Part shown: piece by piece, positions 28,544-36,557 of the stretch
Layout of the letters: the number at the start of each line of letters is the position of its first letter
Position numbering within the stretch: position 1 is the stretch's first letter
Source: Pseudomonas donghuensis
Lineage (GTDB): Bacteria > Pseudomonadota > Gammaproteobacteria > Pseudomonadales > Pseudomonadaceae
Reading direction: 5' to 3'
DNA: 64,000 nucleotides
NCBI RefSeq assembly: GCF_000259195.1
Contig: NZ_JH650757.1
Coordinates: 275,747-339,746, forward strand
Translations under genes and position numbers: made by a program
The notes under the pieces: model-generated
Told to the model about the DNA's origin: nothing
Seen by the model: the letters and a program-made list of their open reading frames with translations, nothing else
Databases searched by the model: none

Positions 28544-29283
28544 TGCGGCTGTTCACGCTCGGGCTGTTGTTGGCGCTGTTGTTGACTACGCCGCTGCGCG
28601 CCGAGTTGAGCTTTCCGGCGCTGAGCGGGCGGGTGGTGGACAACGCCGGCCTGCTCGACGGTGCCAGCCGCAGCCAGCTCGACAGCATGCTCAAGGCCCA
28701 TGAACAGGGCACTGGCGAGCAGGTCGTGGTGGTGACCCTGGCGGATTTGCAGGGGCAGAGCATCGAAGACTACGGCTATCAGCTCGGCCGCCACTGGGGC
28801 ATCGGCCAGAAGGGCAAGGACAACGGCGCACTGTTGATCGTCGCCCCTCAGGAACGCAAGCTGCGCATCGAAGTCGGCTACGGCCTGGAAGAGCGCCTGA
28901 CGGATGCGCAGTCCTCGGTGATCATCAATCGCATCATCACCCCGGCGTTTCGCCGTGGCGAATACAGCCAGGGCATTGTCCAGGGTACGGCGGCGATCCT
29001 TCAGGTACTCGGCGGCAACCCGTTGGCCGAACCGTCACGGGCGTTGGGCAATGATGCCGAAGACGGGGCGCCGGCCTGGGCCATCGGCTTGTTCATCCTG
29101 TTGATCGTTGTCGTGTTCGCCCTGCAGTCGCTTGGTCTCGGTAGTAGCGGGCGCGGCGGCATGGGCGGCGGTTTCGGCGGTGGCTACGGCGGCGGTGGCT
29201 TTGGCGGCGGCGGGGGAGGCGGTGGGGGCTTCAGCGGTGGCGGGGGCGGCTTTGGCGGTGGTGGGTCGTCGGGTGGCTGGTAA
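28543..29283 (+). CDS. TPM-domain (YgcG) membrane protein with Gly-rich tail
   Basis: This 246-residue protein has a signal peptide (MRLFTLGLLLALLLTTPLRA), a TPM domain at about 30-165 (VVDNAGLLDGASRSQLDSML, LRIEVGYGLEERLTDAQSSV), a transmembrane helix (AIGLFILLIVVVFALQSLGL) and a tail of about 45 residues that is mostly Gly with Phe, Tyr and Ser. This matches the YgcG family: a periplasmic TPM domain with a short Gly-rich cytoplasmic tail. It is co-translated with lemA and followed by a second TPM-type gene. Confidence 0.9.
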   Translation: MRLFTLGLLLALLLTTPLRAELSFPALSGRVVDNAGLLDGASRSQLDSMLKAHEQGTGEQVVVVTLADLQGQSIEDYGYQLGRHWGIGQKGKDNGALLIVAPQERKLRIEVGYGLEERLTDAQSSVIINRIITPAFRRGEYSQGIVQGTAAILQVLGGNPLAEPSRALGNDAEDGAPAWAIGLFILLIVVVFALQSLGLGSSGRGGMGGGFGGGYGGGGFGGGGGGGGGFSGGGGGFGGGGSSGGW

Positions 29284-29309
29284 ATGATCAACAACGAGAA
29301 CCGCAGCAC

Positions 29310-29927
29310 ATGACTTTGCTTACTGAACATCAACAGCACCAGGTCGCTGAAGCCATTGCCCGGGTCGAGCGTCACACCGACGCCGAACTGGTCACGGTGT
29401 TGGCCAGCCGTGCCGACGACTACGCCTATATCCCGTTGCTGTGGGCAAGCCTGCTGGCCCTGGTGGTGCCAGGCATCATTCATTACCTGAGCGGCTGGAT
29501 GAGCGTGCACAGTTTGCTGATCGTGCAGTGGCTGACGTTTATTGCCCTGTGCCTGCTGTTCCGCATCCCGGCCCTGACCACCCGCCTGATCCCCCGTTCG
29601 GTGCGCCACTGGCGTGCGGCGAACCTGGCCCGGCGGCAGTTTCTCGAGCAGAACCTGCACCATACCGTGGGCGGTACCGGCATGCTGATCTTTGTCAGCG
29701 AGGCCGAGCGCTATGTCGAAATCCTCGTCGATGAGGGCATATCCCGGCACCTGGACAACCAGGTCTGGGAGGCCATCGTCAGGCGCTTTACCCAGCAGGT
29801 GCGCCAGGGCCAGACGTTGCAGGGCTTTGTCAGCTGTATCGAGGCCTGCGGCGAGCTGCTCAGTACCCACGTGCCGCTGACCCACGAGCGCAACGAGCTG
29901 CCCAATCGCCTGGTGGTGCTCGGTTAG
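29310..29927 (+). CDS. Second TPM-domain membrane protein
   Basis: This 205-residue protein has no signal peptide. An N-terminal amphipathic helix (HQQHQVAEAIARVERHTDAE) is followed by two hydrophobic segments (about 43-62 and 68-88) and a C-terminal TPM-like part (MLIFVSEAERYVEILVDEGI). It completes the lemA/YgcG/TPM trio. In this family the TPM part resembles that of the upstream protein but is cytoplasmic. No enzymatic role can be assigned. The start follows the upstream stop by 26 bases. Confidence 0.85.
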   Translation: MTLLTEHQQHQVAEAIARVERHTDAELVTVLASRADDYAYIPLLWASLLALVVPGIIHYLSGWMSVHSLLIVQWLTFIALCLLFRIPALTTRLIPRSVRHWRAANLARRQFLEQNLHHTVGGTGMLIFVSEAERYVEILVDEGISRHLDNQVWEAIVRRFTQQVRQGQTLQGFVSCIEACGELLSTHVPLTHERNELPNRLVVLG

Positions 29928-30033
29928 CCGCGGCGGCGGTCGACAAAAGCTGTGCAGGGAAAGCGCATCCACGTAAAATTCCCGGCACTGCGCCTACCTG
30001 CGCCCCCTCCGCAACCCGAGGCACCCTTTCCCG

Positions 30034-31251
30034 ATGTCCGATTCCTCCACCGCCCAGGCCGCGCCGGATGCGCGTGCGCAGTTTCTGAGCCTGCTCGCCA
30101 CCAGCCTGGAACAGAACGCCCTGATCAAGCTGGTGCTGGCGCGCCCTGTCGGCAACGAAGAAACCCTGCAGCGCATCATCGCCAAGCCGCTGACGGTCAA
30201 GGGCCAGGCTTGCGTGTCGTTCGTCTACCGCTACAAGACCCGCGACATCACCCGCAACCTGGGCAACGACGAAGCGCTGGCGCTGGTCGACGAGTTGCTC
30301 CCGGCCTCGTTTCGCAACGCCCACCTGCTTAGCCTCAGCGACGAAGCGCAGCTGGAATTCAGCAAGAAGGGCAAGCCGATGCTCCACCGCAGCGCCGTGC
30401 AGCAGGCGCGCCAGGTGCCGGCCGGTGAGCATGACCGGGAGAAGAAGCGCTACCTGGAACTGAGCCGGCCGTTCTTGCAGGACCTGGGCGTGACCGACAA
30501 GCAACAAGCGTTGATCCCGGCGATGTCGCGCAAGTGGAAGCAGATCAACAAGTTCATCGAAGTGTTCTCCCACGCCCTGAATTCGGCGCCGCTGGCCGCC
30601 GACCAAGCGCTGCGGGTGGCCGACTTCGGCTCGGGCAAGGGCTACCTGACCTTCGCCATCCACGACTACCTGCGCCATACCCTGCAGCGTGAAGCGCAGG
30701 TGACCGGCGTCGAGCTGCGCGCGGACATGGTCGAGCTGTGCAATGCCGCGGCCTCGCGCCTGGAGCATCCGGGCCTGGTGTTCGAATGCGGTGATGTACG
30801 CAGCGTGGTGCCCAGCGCCATCGAGGTGATGATCGCCCTGCATGCCTGCGACATCGCCACCGATTACGCGATCCACACCGGCATCCGCTGCGGCGCGGCG
30901 ATCATCATGTGCTCGCCGTGTTGCCACAAGCAGATTCGCCCGCAACTGCACAGCCCGGGCCTGCTCAAGCCGATGCTGCAGTACGGATTGCACCTGGGCC
31001 AGCAGGCCGAAATGCTCACCGACAGCTTGCGCGCGTTGTACCTGGAAGCCTGTGGCTACGAGACCAAGGTGTTCGAGTTCATTTCGTTGGAGCACACCAA
31101 CAAGAACAAGATGATCCTGGCGGTCAAGCGCCAGGCGCCGGTTGAGGCGTCAGCGCTGCTGGAGAAGATCCAGCAGCTCAAGGCGTTCTATGGGGTCAAG
31201 GAGCATTGCCTGGAAACCTTGCTGCGGGCCGATGGCTTGATCCCTGCCTGA
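30034..31251 (+). CDS. SAM-dependent methyltransferase, Methyltransf_32 type
   Basis: This 405-residue protein has an N-terminal accessory region (1-165) and a class I methyltransferase domain with motif I VADFGSGKGYLTF at 195-207, an acidic end of strand 2 (VTGVELRADMVELC) and ALHACDIATDYAI in the motif IV area. CSPCCHKQIRPQL near residue 295 is the family's Cys-rich element. These features match the Methyltransf_32 proteins, some of which act on RNA, but the substrate is not known. It stands alone, followed by a REP pair. Confidence 0.85.
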   Translation: MSDSSTAQAAPDARAQFLSLLATSLEQNALIKLVLARPVGNEETLQRIIAKPLTVKGQACVSFVYRYKTRDITRNLGNDEALALVDELLPASFRNAHLLSLSDEAQLEFSKKGKPMLHRSAVQQARQVPAGEHDREKKRYLELSRPFLQDLGVTDKQQALIPAMSRKWKQINKFIEVFSHALNSAPLAADQALRVADFGSGKGYLTFAIHDYLRHTLQREAQVTGVELRADMVELCNAAASRLEHPGLVFECGDVRSVVPSAIEVMIALHACDIATDYAIHTGIRCGAAIIMCSPCCHKQIRPQLHSPGLLKPMLQYGLHLGQQAEMLTDSLRALYLEACGYETKVFEFISLEHTNKNKMILAVKRQAPVEASALLEKIQQLKAFYGVKEHCLETLLRADGLIPA

Positions 31252-31255
31252 TAGC

Positions 31256-31321
31256 ATCGCGGGGCAAGCCCGCTCCCACAGAGATCATCACCATCCTGTG
31301 GGAGCGGGCTTGACCCGCGAT
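31256..31321. repeat. Inverted pair of REP elements
   Basis: Arms 31256-31281 and 31296-31321 (26 bases each, one mismatch) flank a 14-base loop. They occupy the whole gap between the convergent methyltransferase and EamA genes. The right arm is identical to the right arm at 17822-17847. Confidence 0.9.
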
Positions 31322-31325
31322 AGCG

Positions 31326-32219
31326 TCAGCCCAGCCCCCGCACAGGCGCAGGATGCACCCGCGTCTTGCGCCCCAGCACCACTGTCGCAATCACCCCGGC
31401 GGCAAACACCCAGGTAATCGGCTCGACCTGTTCGCCAAAGAACAACGCCGACAAGGCGATGGTGAAGAAGATCTGCAGCAACTGGATCTGGCTCACCCGG
31501 GCAATGCCGCCCAAGGCCAGCCCGGCGTACCAGGCAAAGAAGCCGATGAACTGCGAGAACAGCGACACGTAGCCGAAGGCCCACCAGGCTTTTGCACTCA
31601 CCGGCCCCTGATGCTGCAAGGCCAGGTAGAGCACCGGCCCGAGCAACAGCGGTGCCGACAGCACCAGCGCCCAGCAGATCACCTGCCAGCCGCCCATTTC
31701 CCGCGCCAGGCGGCCGCCTTCGGCATAACCCAGGCCGCCCACGGCAATCGCTGCGAGCATCAGCAGGTCACCGGCCTGGATCTGCCCGGCGCCCATGATC
31801 ATCGCGTAGGCCAGCACCAGCGCACTGCCCAATGCCGCGCAGGCCCAGAAAGCCTTCGACGGTCGCTCATGGGACAGCCAGGCGGCGTACACCGCCACGC
31901 ATAAGGGCTGCAGGCCGTTAACCAGCGCGCCGTGGGACGCCGGCACGCTTTGCATCGCCCAGGCCGAGAGCACCGGAAACCCCAGGATCACCCCCAGCGC
32001 CACCAGGCTCAGGCCCTTGATCTGTGCCCAGGTCGGCCATTTTTCCCGACGCCAGAGCAGCAGCGCCGCTGCCGGAATCGCCGCCAGCAACGCACGGCCC
32101 AGGCCATTGAGCAAGGGGTGCAGTTCCTGCACGACGATGCGGGTCATGGGCAGGGTCAGGCTGAAAATAATCACACCGAGAAGGCCAAGGACCATCCCGG
32201 TGTTTTCGCGGCTGGACAT
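31326..32219 (-). CDS. EamA/DMT-superfamily transporter
   Basis: This 297-residue protein has ten hydrophobic segments arranged as two EamA repeats (about 8-140 and 150-285). Typical elements include PLLNGLGRALLAAIPAAALL in the first repeat and ALSALFFGEQVEPITWVFAA, the conserved end of the second. Members export amino acids, metabolites or drugs. Substrate and regulator are unknown. It converges on the methyltransferase gene and starts 95 bases before the end of the receptor gene, on the same strand. Confidence 0.85.
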   Translation of the reverse strand: MSSRENTGMVLGLLGVIIFSLTLPMTRIVVQELHPLLNGLGRALLAAIPAAALLLWRREKWPTWAQIKGLSLVALGVILGFPVLSAWAMQSVPASHGALVNGLQPLCVAVYAAWLSHERPSKAFWACAALGSALVLAYAMIMGAGQIQAGDLLMLAAIAVGGLGYAEGGRLAREMGGWQVICWALVLSAPLLLGPVLYLALQHQGPVSAKAWWAFGYVSLFSQFIGFFAWYAGLALGGIARVSQIQLLQIFFTIALSALFFGEQVEPITWVFAAGVIATVVLGRKTRVHPAPVRGLG

Positions 32220-32314
32220 ACAGGACGCCTGTGGCAGAGAAGTCCACTCATTGAGCCACAGGCGCGGCGGATGATCTTGTTACAGTTGCTAACAAGTTCA
32301 TCCGTACAGTTGCG

Positions 32315-34864
32315 TCAGAAGAAACGGGTGATGCTGACCTTGGCATTCCGGCCCTGGCTGTAGGCATATTCGCCACTGAGCTCGGAGCGGTAGTCCTTGT
32401 TGAACAGGTTATCCACCGTCAGGTTGACCTCGGTGCCTTTGAGGTAAGGCTGCTGCGGCTTCCAGTTGGCGAACAGGCCGTGCAGCTGATAGTCGTCGTT
32501 GGCGTAGTGGTCGTAGTAGCGGTCACCCAGGGCACTGGCCGGGCCTTCACGGTAGTTGTCGCTCGGCAGGCGGTCGGTCTTGCGTACGAACTGCGCCTGC
32601 CAGCCGACCTTGGCGTCCCAGCCGGGGATCTTCACCCCCAGGGTGGTGATCCATTTCGGCGCCGGAATGTCCTTGGCCCAGACGTCCGGCCCCCAGGGGT
32701 TGGTGTAGGCGCCTTCATGGCGGCCGGTCATCCACGAGTAGGACACCGAGCCGAACAGGTAGGTCGAGTCGTAGAAGCTTTCGACCTCGAAGCCCTTGAT
32801 GGTCACGCCCTTGAGGTTACGGTAATTGGACATCAAGCCTTTACCGCAGGCATCGGAGATGTTTTCGCCCTTGGCCAGTTGTGCTTCACAGCCGATACCG
32901 GTGGCCTTGAAGATCTCGTCCTTGATTTCATTGCGAAACAGCGTGGTGCGGATCTGCATGCTGTCGTCGGCAGTGAAAACGTTGGCAAAGTCGGTAACGT
33001 TACCGGCTCGCAGGGCGGTGATGCGTTCCGGGTCGAGGTTGCGGCTGCTGGCGGTGCGACTGCCCAGGCCCTGGACTTCGTACTGTTCATCCAGCACCGG
33101 TGCGCGCCAGGTCTTGCTGTAATCGGCAAAGAAGGCGGTGTTGGCGGTGGCTTTCCAGAACAGCGACAGGCGCGGTGACCAGCCGGTGTAGGTTTTCTCG
33201 CTGTAGTCGTGGCCGTTTGCGACAACGTTGTAATACGGCGCCTGGTTTGGCTTACCTTTGTTGGCGACATGGTCGTAGCGCAGCGACGGGGTGATGGTCA
33301 CATCACCAAGGGTGATGGCGTCCTGGATGAAGTAACCCTGGCTGTCGACGGTGCCGCTGGGCATGAAGTACGGCTGGTAATGGCCGTTGTTGTATTTGGG
33401 GATCTCGTAGCTTTTGCCGGGCATCCACATCTGCGTGTCACGGTCGTGGTGACGGATCTGCAAGCCACTGGTGAAGGCGTGTTCCAGCGGGCCGGTGGCG
33501 AACAGGCTGGTGTTGCGTACATCGAGCATCTGGTCCTGGTACTCGGTGTCCATCTTGCGCCCGCCGGTGGACGGCTGGAAGAACGCGGTGGCGTCACGCT
33601 CGTCGGTCTGCAGGGTGTCGGACTCCGAATACTTAACCTGCAGGTCGATCAGCGGGTTGTTCACTGGCTGGTACTTGTAGGTGGTCGACCAGGTGGTGTC
33701 GGTGGTCGTGCGGTTGGCCAGGAAGCGCTTGAGGGCATTCTTGTAGCCGAACCGGTTGATGTCCGACTGGGTCGGCGGGGTCGGATAGGCGGTGGAGGAG
33801 AACGGCGCCCAGCGCTCACTCTCCGAGCGCGACCAGGAGAACCCCAGGCTGTGTTCGTCGTTGAAGTGCAGGTTGGCCTTGAGCAGCGCGCCGTCCAGGT
33901 CCAGGGCACTGTTGGGCAGGCGCTGGGGGTTGATCGGGTAGCGGCCTTCGGGGTCGGGCAGGGTGCCGGCCAGCTTCATGTCGTCGCCGTCGCGCTTGGT
34001 CAGGTACACCAGGGCGTCCATGCGGCCATCGTCGGTGCGGCCGAATAACGCCGAGCTGTAGACCTGCTGATGGTCGTTGCTGGCGTAACCATACTTGAGC
34101 ATGGCGCCGCTGTTGCGCCCGTCCTGGAGCAGGTCGGGGGCGTCCTTGGTGGTCATGTTGACGCTGCCGCCGAAGCCGCCGTTGCCGGTGTAGATCGAGT
34201 GCGGGCCCTTTTCCACCTCGATGTTCTTGATCAGCTCCGGCTCGATGAAGACGGTGCCTTGCTGGTAGCGCTCGAAGCCGCTCTTGGTCGCGCCATCGAC
34301 GGTCATCGGCACGTCTTCGGCATCACCCAGGCCCCAGATATTGATGGTCTGGCCGCCGGGTTTGGCCGAGCCGCCCATGTTCACCCCGGGCAGGGTCGAG
34401 AGCACGCTGGGGATGTTGCTCGGCTGGTAGCGGTCGATGTCTTCCTGGGTCAGGGTCGAGCGGCCGACGGTGCTCGGGTCGACCTGCTGGCCGTCGCCTA
34501 CCACGCTTACCGCGCCGAGCTGGATGCTGTTGTCGGCGGTGGCGTCGTCTTCGCGCAGGCGCACCACATAGGTGTTGCCGACCTTGACCAGGGCAAAGCG
34601 GCTGTTGTGCAGCAACTGGCTGATCGCCTCGAGCGGTTCGTAAGCACCTTGCAGGGCCGGGGCCTGGACGCTGTTGAGCAAGGATTCGTCAAACAGCAGC
34701 TGCAGTTTGGCCTGCTGCGCCAGTTGGCTCAGCGACGCTGCCAGCGGCTGCGCCGGCAGGTTCAGTTGCAATGGTGCGGCCTGGGCCTGCAGGCTCAGGG
34801 CCAGGCACGCGGCCAGCAGTGAAGGACGAACAGACAACGGCTTGAACGGAGCAAACGCACGCAA
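32315..34864 (-). CDS. TonB-dependent receptor with STN domain, probably haem-type
   Basis: From a TTG start at 34864 the protein has 849 residues: signal peptide (RAFAPFKPLSVRPSLLAACL then ALSLQAQA), an STN signalling domain (LQLNLPAQPLAASLSQLAQQ), a plug (GVNMGGSAKPGGQTINIWGL) and a 22-strand barrel ending in KVSITRFF. TWRAPVLDEQYEV and SRNLDPERITALRAG resemble the FRAP and NPNL boxes of haem receptors, suggesting a HasR-like haem role, although no hasA hemophore gene is near. The ATG at 34955-34957 is rejected because it lies inside the predicted ECF promoter; TTG 34864 has GGGGGG at ribosome-binding distance. The STN domain should signal to the FecR/sigma pair just upstream. Confidence 0.88.
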   Translation of the reverse strand: MRAFAPFKPLSVRPSLLAACLALSLQAQAAPLQLNLPAQPLAASLSQLAQQAKLQLLFDESLLNSVQAPALQGAYEPLEAISQLLHNSRFALVKVGNTYVVRLREDDATADNSIQLGAVSVVGDGQQVDPSTVGRSTLTQEDIDRYQPSNIPSVLSTLPGVNMGGSAKPGGQTINIWGLGDAEDVPMTVDGATKSGFERYQQGTVFIEPELIKNIEVEKGPHSIYTGNGGFGGSVNMTTKDAPDLLQDGRNSGAMLKYGYASNDHQQVYSSALFGRTDDGRMDALVYLTKRDGDDMKLAGTLPDPEGRYPINPQRLPNSALDLDGALLKANLHFNDEHSLGFSWSRSESERWAPFSSTAYPTPPTQSDINRFGYKNALKRFLANRTTTDTTWSTTYKYQPVNNPLIDLQVKYSESDTLQTDERDATAFFQPSTGGRKMDTEYQDQMLDVRNTSLFATGPLEHAFTSGLQIRHHDRDTQMWMPGKSYEIPKYNNGHYQPYFMPSGTVDSQGYFIQDAITLGDVTITPSLRYDHVANKGKPNQAPYYNVVANGHDYSEKTYTGWSPRLSLFWKATANTAFFADYSKTWRAPVLDEQYEVQGLGSRTASSRNLDPERITALRAGNVTDFANVFTADDSMQIRTTLFRNEIKDEIFKATGIGCEAQLAKGENISDACGKGLMSNYRNLKGVTIKGFEVESFYDSTYLFGSVSYSWMTGRHEGAYTNPWGPDVWAKDIPAPKWITTLGVKIPGWDAKVGWQAQFVRKTDRLPSDNYREGPASALGDRYYDHYANDDYQLHGLFANWKPQQPYLKGTEVNLTVDNLFNKDYRSELSGEYAYSQGRNAKVSITRFF

Positions 34865-34927
34865 GATGAAACCCCCCAATATGGCAACAAAGGCCAGAAA
34901 AGGCCTGCAGTGATTACGCAGACGGGA

Positions 34928-34955
34928 GGAAGACGCAGGGCTGCGGAAAACCCTC
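34928..34955 (-). promoter_or_regulatory. ECF-sigma promoter of the haem-type receptor
   Basis: On the minus strand GAGGGTTTTCCG is followed eight bases later by CGTCTTCC. The same GAGGG...CGTCTTC pattern precedes the second receptor (41051-41086) and resembles promoters of FecI-like iron-starvation sigma factors as I know them. It lies just downstream of a Fur-like box. Confidence 0.6.
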
Positions 34956-34959
34956 ATAT

Positions 34960-34978
34960 GCGAATGAAAAATATTCTC
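34960..34978. promoter_or_regulatory. Fur-like box before the haem-type receptor
   Basis: On the minus strand GAGAATATTTTTCATTCGC matches the 19-bp Fur consensus at 13 positions. It abuts the ECF promoter motif on its upstream side and lies between the FecR stop and the receptor. Confidence 0.6.
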
Positions 34979-34981
34979 AAA

Positions 34982-35935
34982 TTACTCTTTGCGTTCGATC
35001 CGCAGGCGGCCGTCGGCCAGGTTTACCGCCTTGATCGGCAGCAGCGCCGGCAGGGCGTTGAGCACGGCATCCGGGTCATTGACGTCGAGGTTGCCCGAGA
35101 CTTTGTAGCGGCCCAGCGCCGGGTCGGCGAGCAGCACCGGCGCCGAGCGGTACAGCGACAGCTCATCGATCAGGCTGGCCAGCTCGCGGTTGCGAAAGCT
35201 CACATGGCCGCTGCGCCAGTCGGCCACCTCCTGAGTACTGAGGTTCTGGACGTTGAGGCTGCCGCGGGCCAGGTCGTAGATGGCCCGTTGGCCGGCGCTC
35301 AACAGCACTGGCGGGCGATTCTCGCCGGGGGTTTCCAGGGCCACCTGGCCGTGGGCGACGCTGAGCACCAGCTCCTGCTGGCCGCGGCGCAGATCGAACC
35401 CGGTGCCGACCACCCGTACCCGCGCATTGCCGGCATCGATGAACAGCGGGCGCTCCTTGTCGGCGGCCACGTCGATGTACAACTGGCCCTGGTCGAGGCG
35501 AATCAGCCGGCGCTCGTTGTCGAAGCTCAGGCTCAGCCGGGTGCGGGCGTTGACCTCCAGCTGGCTGCCATCCGGCAGGGCCAGGTGCTGCGGGCGTTCG
35601 CTTTGCACGGCCAGTTGTTGCTGATGATGGCGGCTCGGCAGGCCGAGGTTGGCCGCCAGCACGGCGCACACCAGCCCGGCGGCCACGGCCAGCGCCGGAC
35701 GCCAGCGCAGCGGTTTGCGGCTGGGCAGGGCGACCGGTTTGTTCAGGCTCTTGAGCGCGGCCAGGTCATCCCAGAGTTGTTCGAACTGGGCATAGGCGCG
35801 GGCATGCTCGGGGTGCTGCAACCACTGGGCGAAGGCCCTGCGTGATTCGCGCGAGCGGTCGTTGCGGTTACGGGTAAACCAGCTGGCCGCCTGGGCATCG
35901 ATGCTGCGCTTATCGATTTCAGGAGTGGGGGTCAT
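34982..35935 (-). CDS. FecR-family anti-sigma factor (system 1)
   Basis: This 317-residue inner-membrane regulator has a cytoplasmic N-terminal DUF4880-like domain with the conserved tryptophans (AASWFTRNRND, RAFAQWLQHPEHARAYAQFE), a transmembrane helix near residue 85 (PALAVAAGLVCAVLAANLGL) and a periplasmic FecR domain (LPDGSQLEVNARTRL, VRVVGTGFDLRRGQQELVLS). Its periplasmic end should contact the STN domain of the receptor and pass the signal to the sigma factor. Its ATG overlaps the sigma stop by 4 bases. Confidence 0.92.
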   Translation of the reverse strand: MTPTPEIDKRSIDAQAASWFTRNRNDRSRESRRAFAQWLQHPEHARAYAQFEQLWDDLAALKSLNKPVALPSRKPLRWRPALAVAAGLVCAVLAANLGLPSRHHQQQLAVQSERPQHLALPDGSQLEVNARTRLSLSFDNERRLIRLDQGQLYIDVAADKERPLFIDAGNARVRVVGTGFDLRRGQQELVLSVAHGQVALETPGENRPPVLLSAGQRAIYDLARGSLNVQNLSTQEVADWRSGHVSFRNRELASLIDELSLYRSAPVLLADPALGRYKVSGNLDVNDPDAVLNALPALLPIKAVNLADGRLRIERKE

Positions 35936-36471
35936 TCTGGCTGCTCCATGCCGTTGTCACTGTCCAGACGTTGCTTGCAATGCAGCAGGGCCGCGGCGAT
36001 GTGCTTTTCCACCATGCTCACGGAAATGCCCATGCGCGCGCTGATCTGCGCCTGCGTCAAACCTTCGAAGCGGTGCAGCATAAGGGCTTCGCGGCGGCGC
36101 GGCGAGAGTTCGGCGAGGACAAGTTTCAATTGTTCCAGGTGTTGTTGCTGCTGGGCATGCTTGAGCGGGTCGCTGCTGGTGTCGGCCGGTGTCTGTTCGC
36201 TGGCCTGGGCTTGTTCGTCGAGCACACTGTGACGCACCTTCTGCCGGCGCCAGTGATCGCTGAGCAGGTTGCGTGCCATCTGGAACAGGAACGCCCGTGG
36301 TTGCTCGACCTGCGCGCGGTCGCGATAGCCCAGCCACTGGGTGAACACGTCCTGGGTCATGTCTGCGGCATCGTTGGCATTGTCCATGCGCTTGCGCAAA
36401 AAATGCAGGATATCGGCATAGAACCCGCGACAGGTTTCGTGGGTAAAAGGGTCGGGTTTGGGGCGCGGCAT
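35932..36471 (-). CDS. FecI-like ECF sigma factor (system 1)
   Basis: This 179-residue group IV sigma factor has region 2 (NANDAADMTQDVFTQWLGYR, ARNLLSDHWRRQ) and region 4 (ELSPRRREALMLHRFEGLTQ, then AQISARMGISVSMVEKHIAA). It should direct transcription from the ECF promoter at 34928-34955 once released by its FecR partner. A Fur-like box 47 bases upstream of its ATG implies iron-limited expression. First gene of the sigma/FecR/receptor cluster. Confidence 0.93.
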   Translation of the reverse strand: MPRPKPDPFTHETCRGFYADILHFLRKRMDNANDAADMTQDVFTQWLGYRDRAQVEQPRAFLFQMARNLLSDHWRRQKVRHSVLDEQAQASEQTPADTSSDPLKHAQQQQHLEQLKLVLAELSPRRREALMLHRFEGLTQAQISARMGISVSMVEKHIAAALLHCKQRLDSDNGMEQPE

Positions 36472-36517
36472 GCAAGCTTTCCAGGACGGACCGGAGAGAA
36501 AGGTTGCAAATGGTATC

Positions 36518-36536
36518 GATAATAATTGCTATTTAC
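36518..36536. promoter_or_regulatory. Fur-like box before ECF sigma 1
   Basis: GATAATAATTGCTATTTAC matches the 19-bp Fur consensus at 12 positions, including the whole first GATAAT hexamer. It lies upstream of the minus-strand sigma gene start at 36471. Confidence 0.6.
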
Positions 36537-36557
36537 CATGCCTGTTTTTGTCGCCCA

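Noticed and set aside
29184..29972. A minus-strand frame with a proline-rich end opposite the TPM genes
   Set aside because: The proline run is only the antisense of the Gly-rich tail of the YgcG-like protein.
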